Positions 7,109 through 14,268 of a stretch of DNA of 28,311 nucleotides are shown piece after piece (the stretch's first letter is position 1; each line of letters begins with the position of its first letter). A model generated the notes under the pieces. It saw only the letters and a program-made list of their open reading frames with translations, was not told the DNA's origin and did no database searches. The stretch covers positions 1 through 28,311 of the forward strand of contig JAPLSR010000019.1 of NCBI GenBank assembly GCA_026398545.1, given 5' to 3'. Origin of the DNA: Candidatus Sumerlaeota bacterium. GTDB taxonomy: Bacteria; Sumerlaeota; Sumerlaeia; MWCT01. Made by a program: the position numbers and the translations under genes.

Positions 7109-8431
7109 TTATTGCTTGATCCTGGAAATGTCACCTGTAGTAATAGTGCCGTTCGTTGGGTCATAGGTGAAAGTCTGCCCCACGAGCATCTCAATATAAT
7201 AATAAGAAGGCTTAATCTTCATGGCGCCTTCCGTTGGTTGTTTTATAGCAGGCGTATAATAACCAAGAGACAACGTAGAGGTGGTTAGAGTAACCCCGCC
7301 TTTTCCAAGGGTTTGTATGCGCTCACGACCCGCCTTTTCAGGTTTCTTCCCCTCTTCATCCACGTAATAATTCTCCAGGGCATTGGCAAGAGAAGACGGT
7401 TTTCTCACGACGTCCTTTGCCTTTTCCATCTCCGGCTCCTTTAATCCCAATACCCTGCTTCTATCAGTTTTTGCGGGTCTGGCGGCGGCAACATCCACTC
7501 CACGAGAAGGCGACACGCCAGCGGCTACTTGTGGCGCCGCCTCCACACCCTTCTTTTCCAGAAGCTGGCCTTCATTAACGGCAGCTCCTCCTGCCGCTAC
7601 GGTCACACCCGTCGTCACAGGACTGGGGGTGGATGGCGCCTCAAGAGATTTCATCTCATATGCGACACCAAGATGCCCCGCTGCCTTCTTTTGCAATAAG
7701 GCGGCGGACGCAGGCAATTCACTAACCTTCAGGATTTTCACATTCCTGCCGCGGATGCCCCTTTCAAAATCCGCATAGCGCTCGGAGGGAAGGAGAAAAA
7801 CGTATTTCGTCTCGCGCTTTTCTGGCAACTCTTTGGAAATGGAGACCGTTTCCGCACCATACTGCCTCAGGAGTTCATTTATGGGAACAGCCCTTCTCAT
7901 GTATTCCGCTTTGTCACCGGCAATAATCTCCTCCGGTGCTCCCTTTAGGAAAGCGGCAACCTTCCGGGGAACTGGTGCTGAGGCAGGTGCGGATGGCGCT
8001 AACGGCGCACTTACCGCTGGCATCCGCTCGCTAAATTCATCACTGAGTCTCATGATGCCTCCCCTCCTCTGCGCCGGCTGATGAAGGAGGCGAATGCCAA
8101 GAAAGATGACAAGGATTGTCAGGGCGGCGGTATAGGCGTAATTCAGACCGCGCGAGGCGAAAATGGATTGCAGGAATCCCGCCGCCGGGGATTTCCGGAG
8201 AACGGGCATTTCAGCCCTCAGACGCGCCATGACCCTTATGCGGAGCGCCTCCGGTGCGGGAACAGTCGCCACGGCGTGAAGGGCATTGAGGAGGCTTTTT
8301 TCCTTTTCAAGGGCGGCGCGGCATGAATTGCAGACGGCAATATGCGCCTCAAGGGATGAGCGCTCCCCGGCGGAGAGCTCTCCATCTATATAAGCCTCCA
8401 TCATCTCCCTGATGTGCTCACAATCTCCCAT
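7109..8431 (-). CDS. Membrane zinc-finger anti-sigma factor-like protein with pilin-type C-terminal tag
   Basis: The 440-residue protein starts with a zf-HC2/ZAS domain: Cys4, then His30-x3-Cys34-x2-Cys37 (HIAVCNSC), the zinc-binding fold by which such proteins hold an ECF sigma factor. One transmembrane helix follows at about 96-116 (AYTAALTILVIFLGI). The remainder, presumably periplasmic, contains a Pro/Ala-rich linker, an alpha/beta segment (YVFLLPSERYADFERGIRGRNVKILKVSE), another Ala/Val-rich linker and a C-terminal segment ending in TYDPTNGTITTGDISRIKQ. That final motif is almost the same as the one near the end of the neighbouring pseudopilin. The ATG at 8431 has AGGGA seven bases upstream; a TTG two codons earlier is less likely. 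The gene lies 81 bases after the ECF sigma factor gene, so it is very probably the cognate regulator. Confidence 0.88.
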   Translation of the reverse strand: MGDCEHIREMMEAYIDGELSAGERSSLEAHIAVCNSCRAALEKEKSLLNALHAVATVPAPEALRIRVMARLRAEMPVLRKSPAAGFLQSIFASRGLNYAYTAALTILVIFLGIRLLHQPAQRRGGIMRLSDEFSERMPAVSAPLAPSAPASAPVPRKVAAFLKGAPEEIIAGDKAEYMRRAVPINELLRQYGAETVSISKELPEKRETKYVFLLPSERYADFERGIRGRNVKILKVSELPASAALLQKKAAGHLGVAYEMKSLEAPSTPSPVTTGVTVAAGGAAVNEGQLLEKKGVEAAPQVAAGVSPSRGVDVAAARPAKTDRSRVLGLKEPEMEKAKDVVRKPSSLANALENYYVDEEGKKPEKAGRERIQTLGKGGVTLTTSTLSLGYYTPAIKQPTEGAMKIKPSYYYIEMLVGQTFTYDPTNGTITTGDISRIKQ

Positions 8432-8512
8432 CTTCAATCCCTGCCCGCCGGATTATCAACCCTTCCGTTCATCGCAGATTCATATACCTCTTTACTTCTT
8501 TAGACATACACA

Positions 8513-9085
8513 TCATAAATAAGGTTCCATCAATTTTCTCAGTTCCGCCCGCGCCCGGAACAGGCGGGATTTGACCGTTCCCGCGTTGCACTCAAGGGTT
8601 TGCGCAATTTCTTCATAAGAAAGCCCCTCTGTGAAGCGCAAAATGAGAATCTGGCGAAATTCAAGGGGCAGTGACTGCATATTTTTACTCAGAATATCCA
8701 TCAATTCGTGACCGGCAGCCAACTGCCGTGGACCGGGATTATGGTCAGGTATCTGGAGGGAGGGTCCATCCTTCTCATGCGGCGACAAAGGCTCATCAAG
8801 GGACACCCTTTTCGCCTGAATCCTGCTGGAGCCCTTTCGCCAGAAATTATTCGCCAGATTGACCGTAATCCTGTAAAGCCAGGAGGAAAAGGCGGCATCC
8901 CCACGAAAGGATGAAATCTTGCGAAAGGCGGCGCAGAAGACCTCCTGGGCAAAGTCAAGGGCGTCATCCTCATTCCCGATAAGGCGAAGCGCAAGATTAT
9001 AAATGCGGTCCTGGTGAAGGGGAATCAGGGTATCGAAGGCATCGAGGTCGCCCTTCTTACAGCGCTCAATCAGGCGCTTTTCCAT
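8513..9085 (-). CDS. ECF-type RNA polymerase sigma factor
   Basis: A 190-residue sigma-70 family protein with only regions 2 and 4, the hallmark of extracytoplasmic-function sigma factors. Region 2 runs over about 15-85 (RIYNLALRLIGNEDDALDFA, then FRGDAAFSSWLYRITVN), and region 4 lies at the C-terminus with LPLEFRQILILRF and LSYEEIAQTLECNAGTVKSR, the helix-turn-helix that reads the -35 element. I chose the ATG at 9085: ACAGGA lies upstream at good spacing and a TTGACA-17-AATGAT promoter predicts a transcript beginning near 9109. An in-frame GTG at 9115 would add ten residues but would sit at the predicted transcript start. It heads an apparent operon of sigma factor, anti-sigma factor, GT4 and GT87, so the stimulus is likely sensed at the envelope. 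Target genes are unknown. Confidence 0.93.
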   Translation of the reverse strand: MEKRLIERCKKGDLDAFDTLIPLHQDRIYNLALRLIGNEDDALDFAQEVFCAAFRKISSFRGDAAFSSWLYRITVNLANNFWRKGSSRIQAKRVSLDEPLSPHEKDGPSLQIPDHNPGPRQLAAGHELMDILSKNMQSLPLEFRQILILRFTEGLSYEEIAQTLECNAGTVKSRLFRARAELRKLMEPYL

Positions 9086-9115
9086 AGACGTATCCTGTTC
9101 AGTGATTCCAGACAC

Positions 9116-9144
9116 ATCATTTACGCTTCACGGGAAATTGTCAA
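9116..9144 (-). promoter_or_regulatory. Putative housekeeping-type promoter of the ECF sigma operon
   Basis: On the minus strand TTGACA (9144-9139) is followed after 17 bases by AATGAT (9121-9116). The -35 is a perfect match and the -10 agrees at four of six bases with TATAAT. It lies 31 bases upstream of the ATG at 9085, which gives a short leader of about 24 bases carrying the Shine-Dalgarno. Confidence 0.45.
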
Positions 9145-9227
9145 CCCGAGAGGATTGCCGAAAACCGCATTACTGATATGTCCTTTAAAACGCTCAGGTG
9201 TCAATAAAAACCGATGAAGACGGGAAT

Positions 9228-9268
9228 AAAAAAAGGGCGTCGCTACGGGAACATGAGTGACGCCCTCT
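9228..9268 (-). terminator. Rho-independent terminator downstream of the pseudopilin gene
   Basis: On the minus strand the stem GGGCGTC (9265-9259) pairs with GACGCCC (9241-9235) across a 17-base loop and is followed by a run of seven T (9234-9228). It begins 16 bases after the pseudopilin stop codon and separates that gene from the ECF sigma operon. Confidence 0.8.
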
Positions 9269-9283
9269 TAAACATTCATTGAG

Positions 9284-9994
9284 TTAAAAGTTCTTCTTGT
9301 TCTGGATGCGGTCCCAGGCGGGTAGAATACCGCAAAATTGCCCCGGACCCCCGCCAATCCTCACAATATCACCCTTGCTTATAGTCCCATTGGTGGGGTC
9401 ATAATCACAACCCTCCTCATGGCATTGCATGGTGTAATTGCCAGTCATGCATCCGCCGCCAAAGCAATTCTTTTTATCAGGACCGGCGCTGACAACTTGC
9501 CATTCTGCTCCCGAAGTGGCGCCGCAAGCCCTGGTGCCACCAATAATCCCTGACGGAGAAAGGGAACGGGCATCCACATAATCATAGGTTTCATAAAAGC
9601 TCGAAATAGAACCGTTTGGAGCATAAGCAAATTTCACCGCAGGGTTGATAAAGGGGTCACGGAAGACAGCAGTTATATAAGCCATTGGCGTAGTCAGCCA
9701 GATAAAACGGGAACTGACCGCTTCAGTAACTCCGGGTTCAAACACAGAGGGTCCATTTATTGCCCCGCTCCCATTTAAGGCAAAAGGAGAATTGGGCGCC
9801 ACGATAAGAGGGTAGTGTCCGCAATCCACGCAATAAGCCTCCAGAGCCGTGGCGAGTGCGCGCATATCCGCCTTTGCGCGGCTCACCTTGCTCCGCACCT
9901 GAGCCTCAAGAAAGTTGGGTATCGCAATCGCCGCCAGGATGGCAATAATCGCAACCACAATCAAAAGCTCAATCAGAGTAAAACCTCTCTTCAT
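9284..9994 (-). CDS. Type II secretion/type IV pilus pseudopilin
   Basis: A 236-residue protein beginning MKRGFTLIELLIVVAIIAIL: a short basic leader, then the prepilin peptidase site G^FTLIE (cleavage after Gly4), with Glu at mature position 5 and a long hydrophobic assembly helix. The segment EAQVRSKVSRAKADMRALATA followed by YCVDCGHYP is the usual alpha-helical spine of G-type (GspG-like) pseudopilins. Several Cys pairs occur in the C-terminal half (RACGATS, NCFGGGC, CHEEGC), suggesting disulfides outside the cytoplasm. YDPTNGTISKGDIVRIGG lies 21 residues from the end and nearly repeats the C-terminus of the neighbouring anti-sigma factor. AGGAAGTGAG precedes the ATG. No other secretion or pilus assembly gene is next to it, so it may be an orphan pilin. 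Confidence 0.92.
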   Translation of the reverse strand: MKRGFTLIELLIVVAIIAILAAIAIPNFLEAQVRSKVSRAKADMRALATALEAYCVDCGHYPLIVAPNSPFALNGSGAINGPSVFEPGVTEAVSSRFIWLTTPMAYITAVFRDPFINPAVKFAYAPNGSISSFYETYDYVDARSLSPSGIIGGTRACGATSGAEWQVVSAGPDKKNCFGGGCMTGNYTMQCHEEGCDYDPTNGTISKGDIVRIGGGPGQFCGILPAWDRIQNKKNF

Positions 9995-10073
9995 AACACA
10001 CTCACTTCCTTTCCTTTAAAAATATATAATATATGCAGAAAAACATGCAGGGGGGAAAATACAGAAAATCGGG

Positions 10074-10520
10074 TCATTGCTTTTCCGTTGGCGTGGTTAC
10101 TGTATCCTCCTTGAAGACAATGGCTGTCCCGCGCATGAAATAACTGTAATCAGTCCCCGGCTTCCAGGCGGGAAAGGGCACCTTTTCATCAGCAACCATT
10201 CCCTGAAAACGTTTGGGGAGGATGCAGATGCCCATTACAGCATCAGCGCCGACACGACGGGCAAGATTCCTCAGGTCTGCAAGCATCTTCGTCTTGTTTT
10301 CCTTGGACTGGTCTTCATAATACTTTGATTGCAGGATGGCGATTTCCTCACAGGGACGTGAGACCTGCCCCACGAAGAGCTCTATGCCGGCGGAACCTTC
10401 CCTGGGCGGACGAGACTCCCACGTGAGTTTCTTGACGGTTCCCGTGTTGCAACTGCTCAATAGAAATAAAAAGAGACATGCAAAAAATGGAAATGTGAGC
10501 GCTTTTCCCCTCTTTTTCAT
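10074..10520 (-). CDS. Small lipoprotein, unknown function
   Basis: A 148-residue protein starting MKKRGKALTFPFFACLFLFLL and ending its signal at LSSCNTG, a clear lipobox with Cys24. The start at 10520 is chosen because AGAGG lies seven bases upstream; an in-frame start ten codons earlier (10550) lacks one and would spoil the signal peptide. The middle (EEIAILQSKYYEDQ, then LRNLARRVGADAVMGI) follows a pattern of small envelope proteins in which a strand 'iaiv.s' is followed by a helix ending 'A..lGADAVig', as in YbjQ-like and DUF4156-like lipoproteins; this is a resemblance, not a family assignment. It is divergent from the FHA gene, and a perfect palindrome lies between them. It lies 79 bases upstream of the pseudopilin gene and may be co-transcribed with it. 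Confidence 0.82.
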   Translation of the reverse strand: MKKRGKALTFPFFACLFLFLLSSCNTGTVKKLTWESRPPREGSAGIELFVGQVSRPCEEIAILQSKYYEDQSKENKTKMLADLRNLARRVGADAVMGICILPKRFQGMVADEKVPFPAWKPGTDYSYFMRGTAIVFKEDTVTTPTEKQ

Positions 10521-10601
10521 AATATACCTCTTTATTATTTGATTAACCAATCTATCAACCGGCTGTCAATATGAAACTTCCCGTGAAATGCCTGTTGGTG
10601 T

Positions 10602-10621
10602 ATCTCACGAAATCGTGAGAT
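10602..10621. promoter_or_regulatory. Perfect palindrome, candidate operator between divergent genes
   Basis: ATCTCACGA (10602-10610) and TCGTGAGAT (10613-10621) are exact reverse complements with a two-base AA centre. The site lies in the 196-base gap between the divergently transcribed lipoprotein and FHA genes, a typical place for a dimeric repressor or activator site. No T-run follows on either strand, so a terminator is less likely. I do not recognise the binding protein. Confidence 0.5.
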
Positions 10622-10716
10622 GCGCCCTGTCAAAAACATAAAAACAATTTCTCTTGATTTATATCAAATGGGCACGTAGGAATTTCACAGTAAATTCGTG
10701 GATAAAAGAGACAGGT

Positions 10717-11049
10717 ATGGGAATTGACCTTTCAAATAGTTCGGATGTGGAGAAGAGATATCCTGCGCTGAAGGTTATCCTCGGACCGGATGCCGATAAG
10801 ACTTTTCTCATCACAACACCCATTGTCACCCTCGGACGCGGTAAAGACCGTGATATTCAGTTCAGCGACCGCGCCATGTCACGGAAACACTGTGAAATCG
10901 TCACGGTTGAGGACAAGCTGATTATCCGCGACACAAAAAGCCATAACGGCATAAAAGTCAACGGCCGTCTCACCCTGGAGCAGGAACTCAAGAATGGTGA
11001 CCAGGTGGATATCGGTTCCTCCCGCCTGATTGTCTCCATTCCCTCATAA
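10717..11049 (+). CDS. FHA-domain protein
   Basis: A 110-residue protein that is essentially one forkhead-associated domain, the phosphothreonine-binding module of Ser/Thr-kinase signalling. The conserved positions are all there: the GR in VTLGRGKDRDIQ, the SRKHCEI motif (Ser-x-x-His), DTKSHNGIKVNG (the S/T-x-N-G strand), and LKNGDQVDIGSSRLIV at the end. I chose the ATG at 10717; a TTG at 10654 would add 21 residues without homology. Only weak AGG is seen upstream of the ATG. It precedes the HddA-like kinase gene by 23 bases on the same strand. The kinase it answers to is not in the window. Confidence 0.88.
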   Translation: MGIDLSNSSDVEKRYPALKVILGPDADKTFLITTPIVTLGRGKDRDIQFSDRAMSRKHCEIVTVEDKLIIRDTKSHNGIKVNGRLTLEQELKNGDQVDIGSSRLIVSIPS

Positions 11050-11072
11050 ACCACAAAAAATGAGGTGCCCTG

Positions 11073-12083
11073 ATGAAAATCCGAGCCCGTGCCCCGATTC
11101 GCATCGATTTCGGCGGAGGGTGGACGGATGTCCCGCCTTTCTCCCAGCGCGAAGGGGGCGCCGTCGTCAATGCCACCATCAACCGCTACACATACGCCAC
11201 GCTCGTCCTGCGACCGGACAACACCATCCGCATCATCTCCGCAGACTTTGACACCTTCATTGAGGTGAAGGACTTTAAGCAGCTGGAGTATGACGGCAAT
11301 CTTGACCTCATCAAGGCGGCAATCCGTGTGCTGGAGGTGAAGCAGGGGATGGATATTTATGTGCGGTGCGACGCCCCGCCCGGCTCCGGCACAGGCTCCT
11401 CATCTTCCATCAGCGTTGCCCTCATAGGCTTACTGAATACCCTCCAGAATGAAAAACTCAGTCCGCATGAAATCGCCAAACTGGGGCGAGTGCTGGAACT
11501 CCAGGAACTCCATATCGCCGGCGGCAAGCAGGATTATTATGCCTCCGCCTTAGGCGGCATCAACTATCTTGAGTTTGAAGACCCGGCGGTGAGCAACAGC
11601 AACCTGAACGTCCGCCCTGAGGTTATCTCCGAGATGGAGAAACACATGGTTCTGTGTTACACAGGCAAATCCCGCCTGTCAGGCAACATCATCTCAACGG
11701 TCATGGGGGCTTATGAACGCGGCGAGGACAAAACCACAAACGCCCTTTTTAATCTCAAGCGGATTGCCCATGAAATGAAATCGGCGCTCCTGACCGGCGA
11801 CACAAAGCGCTTTGCATCACTGCTTGATGAAAACTGGCAGAACCAGAAGATGCTCGATGAGTCCACAACCAATCCGCAGATTGACCATCTCTTCGATGCG
11901 GCTTACAAACGGGGCGCCATCGGAGGGAAGGCGCTGGGGGCGGGCGGCGGCGGCTGCCTCCTGTTTTATTGCGATGATAACTGCGAGCATGAAGTCCGAA
12001 AGACGCTCCAGGAAAATGGCGTTCAGATTATCGATTTCAACTTGGAATTCCAGGGGCTGTCCACATGGACGGTGCCAGATTGA
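11073..12083 (+). CDS. hddA: GHMP-family sugar kinase, D-glycero-D-manno-heptose 7-phosphate kinase-like
   Basis: A 336-residue GHMP kinase. It begins RAPIRIDFGGGWTDVPPF (5-23), the substrate-binding N-terminus characteristic of HddA and related sugar kinases. The ATP-binding loop is PPGSGTGSSSSI (102-113), followed by GGKQDYYASALGG (150-162), whose Asp is the expected catalytic residue. The third motif GGKALGAGGGGCLLFY is near 280-296. HddA phosphorylates the anomeric position of heptose 7-phosphate on the way to GDP-heptose for S-layer or LPS glycans. Fucokinase-like or galactokinase-like specificity is also possible, since no heptose isomerase, phosphatase or nucleotidyltransferase gene is adjacent. 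TGAGG lies upstream at correct spacing. Confidence 0.82.
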   Translation: MKIRARAPIRIDFGGGWTDVPPFSQREGGAVVNATINRYTYATLVLRPDNTIRIISADFDTFIEVKDFKQLEYDGNLDLIKAAIRVLEVKQGMDIYVRCDAPPGSGTGSSSSISVALIGLLNTLQNEKLSPHEIAKLGRVLELQELHIAGGKQDYYASALGGINYLEFEDPAVSNSNLNVRPEVISEMEKHMVLCYTGKSRLSGNIISTVMGAYERGEDKTTNALFNLKRIAHEMKSALLTGDTKRFASLLDENWQNQKMLDESTTNPQIDHLFDAAYKRGAIGGKALGAGGGGCLLFYCDDNCEHEVRKTLQENGVQIIDFNLEFQGLSTWTVPD

Positions 12084-12102
12084 ATATGACATGGTCACTT
12101 TT

Positions 12103-12128
12103 AAACCGAACCGGTTTTCCAAATTTTT
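12103..12128 (+). terminator. Weak terminator-like hairpin after the sugar kinase gene
   Basis: AAACCG (12103-12108) pairs with CGGTTT (12112-12117) across three bases and is followed by a mixed AT tract ending in TTTTT (12124-12128). The stem is only six pairs and the T-run is displaced, so it may be non-functional. Confidence 0.25.
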
Positions 12129-12144
12129 CTGAGGAGGTGAACTT

Positions 12145-12357
12145 ATGAAGATATGCTACGACAGGGAAGTTGATACTCTCAGCATTATATTCCGAGATAC
12201 CACTGTGACCACCAGACGCCTTGCGGAGGGAATTTCCGCAGACTATGATGGGGACGGGAATCTGGCAAGTATAGAGATTTTGGACGCCATCAAAAAATTT
12301 GGAAATTCGGAGACGCTAAGACAAATTGTCATCGAGGGTGTATGGCTCACACATTAA
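12145..12357 (+). CDS. DUF2283 small protein
   Basis: A 70-residue protein with the complete DUF2283 pattern: MKICYDREVDTLSIIF at the start, then GISADYDGDGNLASIEILDA, where the 'D.DG...giEIl.a' segment is the family hallmark. The family is common in bacteria, often beside toxin-antitoxin-type genes, and has no established biochemical role. The Shine-Dalgarno GAGGAGGTGA is strong. It lies 28 bases upstream of an MNT nucleotidyltransferase gene and could belong to the same small module. Confidence 0.85.
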   Translation: MKICYDREVDTLSIIFRDTTVTTRRLAEGISADYDGDGNLASIEILDAIKKFGNSETLRQIVIEGVWLTH

Positions 12358-12385
12358 AGACATTATGGACAATGCTGGAGTGAAT

Positions 12386-12697
12386 ATGAAAGACCCGCTA
12401 AAAAAGGCTATTGAAACCATTGTCAGGGTCTCAGAGCCCGACAAAATCATATTGTTCGGCTCCTACGCAAAAGGAAAACAAAAAAAGGGGAGTGATTTTG
12501 ACCTTTTAGTTTTGAAAAAGGGACTTCGGAAACCTCGCAATCTTGCCCAAAAGATATATCTGAACTTTAAGGACATCGGTGCACCGGTGGACATCATTGT
12601 TGCCAGCTTAAGTAAGTTTGAAAAATTGAAATCGGATCCCTATTTGATATATGCGGAGGCTTCCCGTCATGGGAAGATCGTTTATGAAAAGAAATGA
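12386..12697 (+). CDS. MNT-type minimal nucleotidyltransferase (antitoxin-like)
   Basis: A 103-residue protein of the nucleotidyltransferase superfamily. FGSYAKGKQKKGSDFDLLV carries the GS and DxD motifs that hold nucleotide and metal, and VDIIVA supplies the third acidic position. MNT proteins of this size pair with HEPN toxins; the MntA type AMPylates its HEPN partner and neutralises it. The ATG at 12386 is chosen because GGAG lies five bases upstream; ATGs 21 bases earlier and a start at 12326 would extend into the DUF2283 gene without homology. The next reading frame overlaps this gene by 14 bases and is a truncated HEPN gene, so the antitoxin-like partner appears to have lost its target. 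Confidence 0.87.
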   Translation: MKDPLKKAIETIVRVSEPDKIILFGSYAKGKQKKGSDFDLLVLKKGLRKPRNLAQKIYLNFKDIGAPVDIIVASLSKFEKLKSDPYLIYAEASRHGKIVYEKK

Positions 12698-12812
12698 ACG
12701 GGCAAAAGAGTGGTTAAAAAGGGCGCGGAGTAATCTTGCCCGGGCAAAATTGGGGGTTGTATCATCCGATATCCTATATGAAGATCTCTGCTTTGAAAAT
12801 ACGGACTATTAG
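12684..12812 (+). pseudogene. Truncated HEPN-domain gene, partner of MNT
   Basis: The frame from ATG 12684 encodes 42 residues: it starts MKRNERAKEWLKRARSNLAR and continues to DILYEDLCFE. This matches the first helix and helix-2 start of stand-alone HEPN proteins, which usually run 'A..WL..A..DL..A' and 'yedlCFhaQQAaEK' for 110-140 residues. After CFEN the homology stops and the frame ends at TAG within two codons. The Rx4-6H catalytic motif, which lies near the C-terminus, is therefore missing. The break falls next to AGCCACAGA, shared with the inverted repeat at 4551-4635. It overlaps the MNT gene by 14 bases, the normal coupling for this pair. It is judged non-functional. Confidence 0.72.
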
Positions 12813-12834
12813 CCACAGACAACACTAGATAAGA

Positions 12835-12855
12835 ACGGATTAAAAAAGAATCCGT
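12835..12855. repeat. Short hairpin downstream of the truncated HEPN gene
   Basis: ACGGATT (12835-12841) and AATCCGT (12849-12855) are exact reverse complements with a seven-base A-rich loop. Neither strand has a T-run right after the stem. It lies between convergent genes, at the HEPN breakpoint, and could be a repeat remnant or a weak bidirectional terminator. Confidence 0.4.
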
Positions 12856-12904
12856 GGATATGATTCTTATCATCTCACTTATTGCAATGCCATTTTGCAA
12901 TCCA

Positions 12905-14089
12905 TCACATGGTCAGTGCGGCAACCATTGTTCCAAAAATCAGTAACACGAGCCCAATCCGTAATGCGATGTTTAAAACGATAATCGTGATAACGATGGC
13001 GGTCGCCTTTTCCTCCAGGACCTCAACCATCCCCATGATGATGGCGCGGGCAGTGAAAAACCAGACTACTATCGCAATAAAGAGATTCACAAGGCAAATT
13101 GGAATCAACATGCATAATTTCCAGACAAGACCGCCAACAATGGAGATGAGGAAGCCGATGAGGATTGCCTTGGGAAATGAGATGGGTTCCCCGGCGGCGC
13201 GAACACTCAGAAAAACGATAAAGCCGTTGATTATCGCCAGAATTGACCAGGTGATAATATTTAATAATATACGCCCCGACTTCGTGCTCATCATTTTCGC
13301 CAGACCGAAAAATCGATTTTCATCAACCGCTTGTCTCCCCGTTGTGTCTCGCGACTCAACGTTAGGCGAGCTACGCCTTGTTTCCGCGGGTTCTGTCTGA
13401 GAAGAAGCGTTGTTGCCGGTTGAAAGAAAGGCTGGAGGGGCGCCGGGGCGACTCTCCCCCATCGCCGGCGTTGGTGTTGCAGTATGGGCAGGCGTCCCGG
13501 GCTGGATGGGAACCGCCGGCGTTGGCTTAAAACCGGGAAGAAGGGCGTCCTCAGGGGGCGGAGGCGCAACCGATTGGGTTGGAACGGATGGCGGGGAGAC
13601 GCCGGACGTCCCTGCAGGAGTCACCGCAGGGGTTGCCGCCGCTGAGACCTCAGTAAACTGCAGTTTTGAGATTTTGTAGCTCATCACCGGATATCCCGTG
13701 GAATCCGGTGGCGCGCCGGCGGTCCGTATAGTGAACACACCTGCGCCATCCTTGTTCTCATATTTCACAACAGCAACGCCATCATATTTCCCCCCATGTC
13801 CCATGAGAAGGCTGGCGGTGCGCCCCGAGGACGGCGCCGCCGCAGGGGCAAGCGCTTTAAATTCAATGCTTATAACATTGTCCTCACTTACGGGAAAAGA
13901 CTGTTCGGCAATCTTTCCCCCTGTGACAAGACGGATGGAAAATTCACCCGTAGGGGAACCTCCTGAAAAAGAATCCACGCAGACCTCCGGAAAACTCTTT
14001 CCGCCCGCCATCTCCATAGAATCCGAAAATATAAAGGGAGAAGTGAGACAGAAAATAATTATCAGGATACAGGTAACATATATCCTCAT
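12905..14089 (-). CDS. Exported Pro/Thr-rich protein with C-terminal multi-helix membrane domain
   Basis: A 394-residue protein with an N-terminal signal (YVTCILIIIFCLTSPFIFS). Residues about 25-150 form a beta-rich domain, then about 100 residues are dominated by Pro, Thr, Ala and Ser (PPPPEDALLPGFKPTPAVPI; AHTATPTPAM). The last ~130 residues contain four hydrophobic segments, beginning ILLNIITWSILAIINGFIVF and ending IALRIGLVLLIFGTMVAAL. The ATG at 14089 is preferred over a TTG two codons earlier; no strong Shine-Dalgarno is seen. The domain order implies an extracytoplasmic domain tethered through a flexible linker to a membrane bundle. I do not recognise the family and propose no function. 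It is divergent from the UvrD-type helicase gene, with a 179-base gap that holds nothing I can name. Confidence 0.75.
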   Translation of the reverse strand: MRIYVTCILIIIFCLTSPFIFSDSMEMAGGKSFPEVCVDSFSGGSPTGEFSIRLVTGGKIAEQSFPVSEDNVISIEFKALAPAAAPSSGRTASLLMGHGGKYDGVAVVKYENKDGAGVFTIRTAGAPPDSTGYPVMSYKISKLQFTEVSAAATPAVTPAGTSGVSPPSVPTQSVAPPPPEDALLPGFKPTPAVPIQPGTPAHTATPTPAMGESRPGAPPAFLSTGNNASSQTEPAETRRSSPNVESRDTTGRQAVDENRFFGLAKMMSTKSGRILLNIITWSILAIINGFIVFLSVRAAGEPISFPKAILIGFLISIVGGLVWKLCMLIPICLVNLFIAIVVWFFTARAIIMGMVEVLEEKATAIVITIIVLNIALRIGLVLLIFGTMVAALTM

Positions 14090-14268
14090 AAGCAAACCCC
14101 ATCTGATATGAAATATTCTAAAATTTGAAAGTGGCTTATATTTGGGCGCACGTCAAGGTGAAAAGGGGAATAGCCGTAGCGGCAGCGGGGTCATCACAAT
14201 TTGCTTGCCCGCGCAGGAGCGGTAGGGGTTTATAATTCCCTGAATCGCCTGTGGAGGTTTGAAAATCT

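Noticed and set aside
9995..10073. A promoter directly before the pseudopilin gene, from the TATATTATATAT stretch.
   Set aside because: The -10-like string is only low-complexity AT sequence, and no -35-like box lies at suitable spacing.
13355..13371. A second GTTAGGC box, suggesting another attC site.
   Set aside because: It lies inside the coding region of the Pro/Thr-rich membrane protein. No partner R'' box or L''/L' arms occur within 150 bases on either strand, so it is a chance match.
14090..14268. An RNA gene or riboswitch before the helicase gene.
   Set aside because: No conserved RNA motif, cloverleaf or terminator/antiterminator pair can be seen; it seems an ordinary divergent intergenic region.
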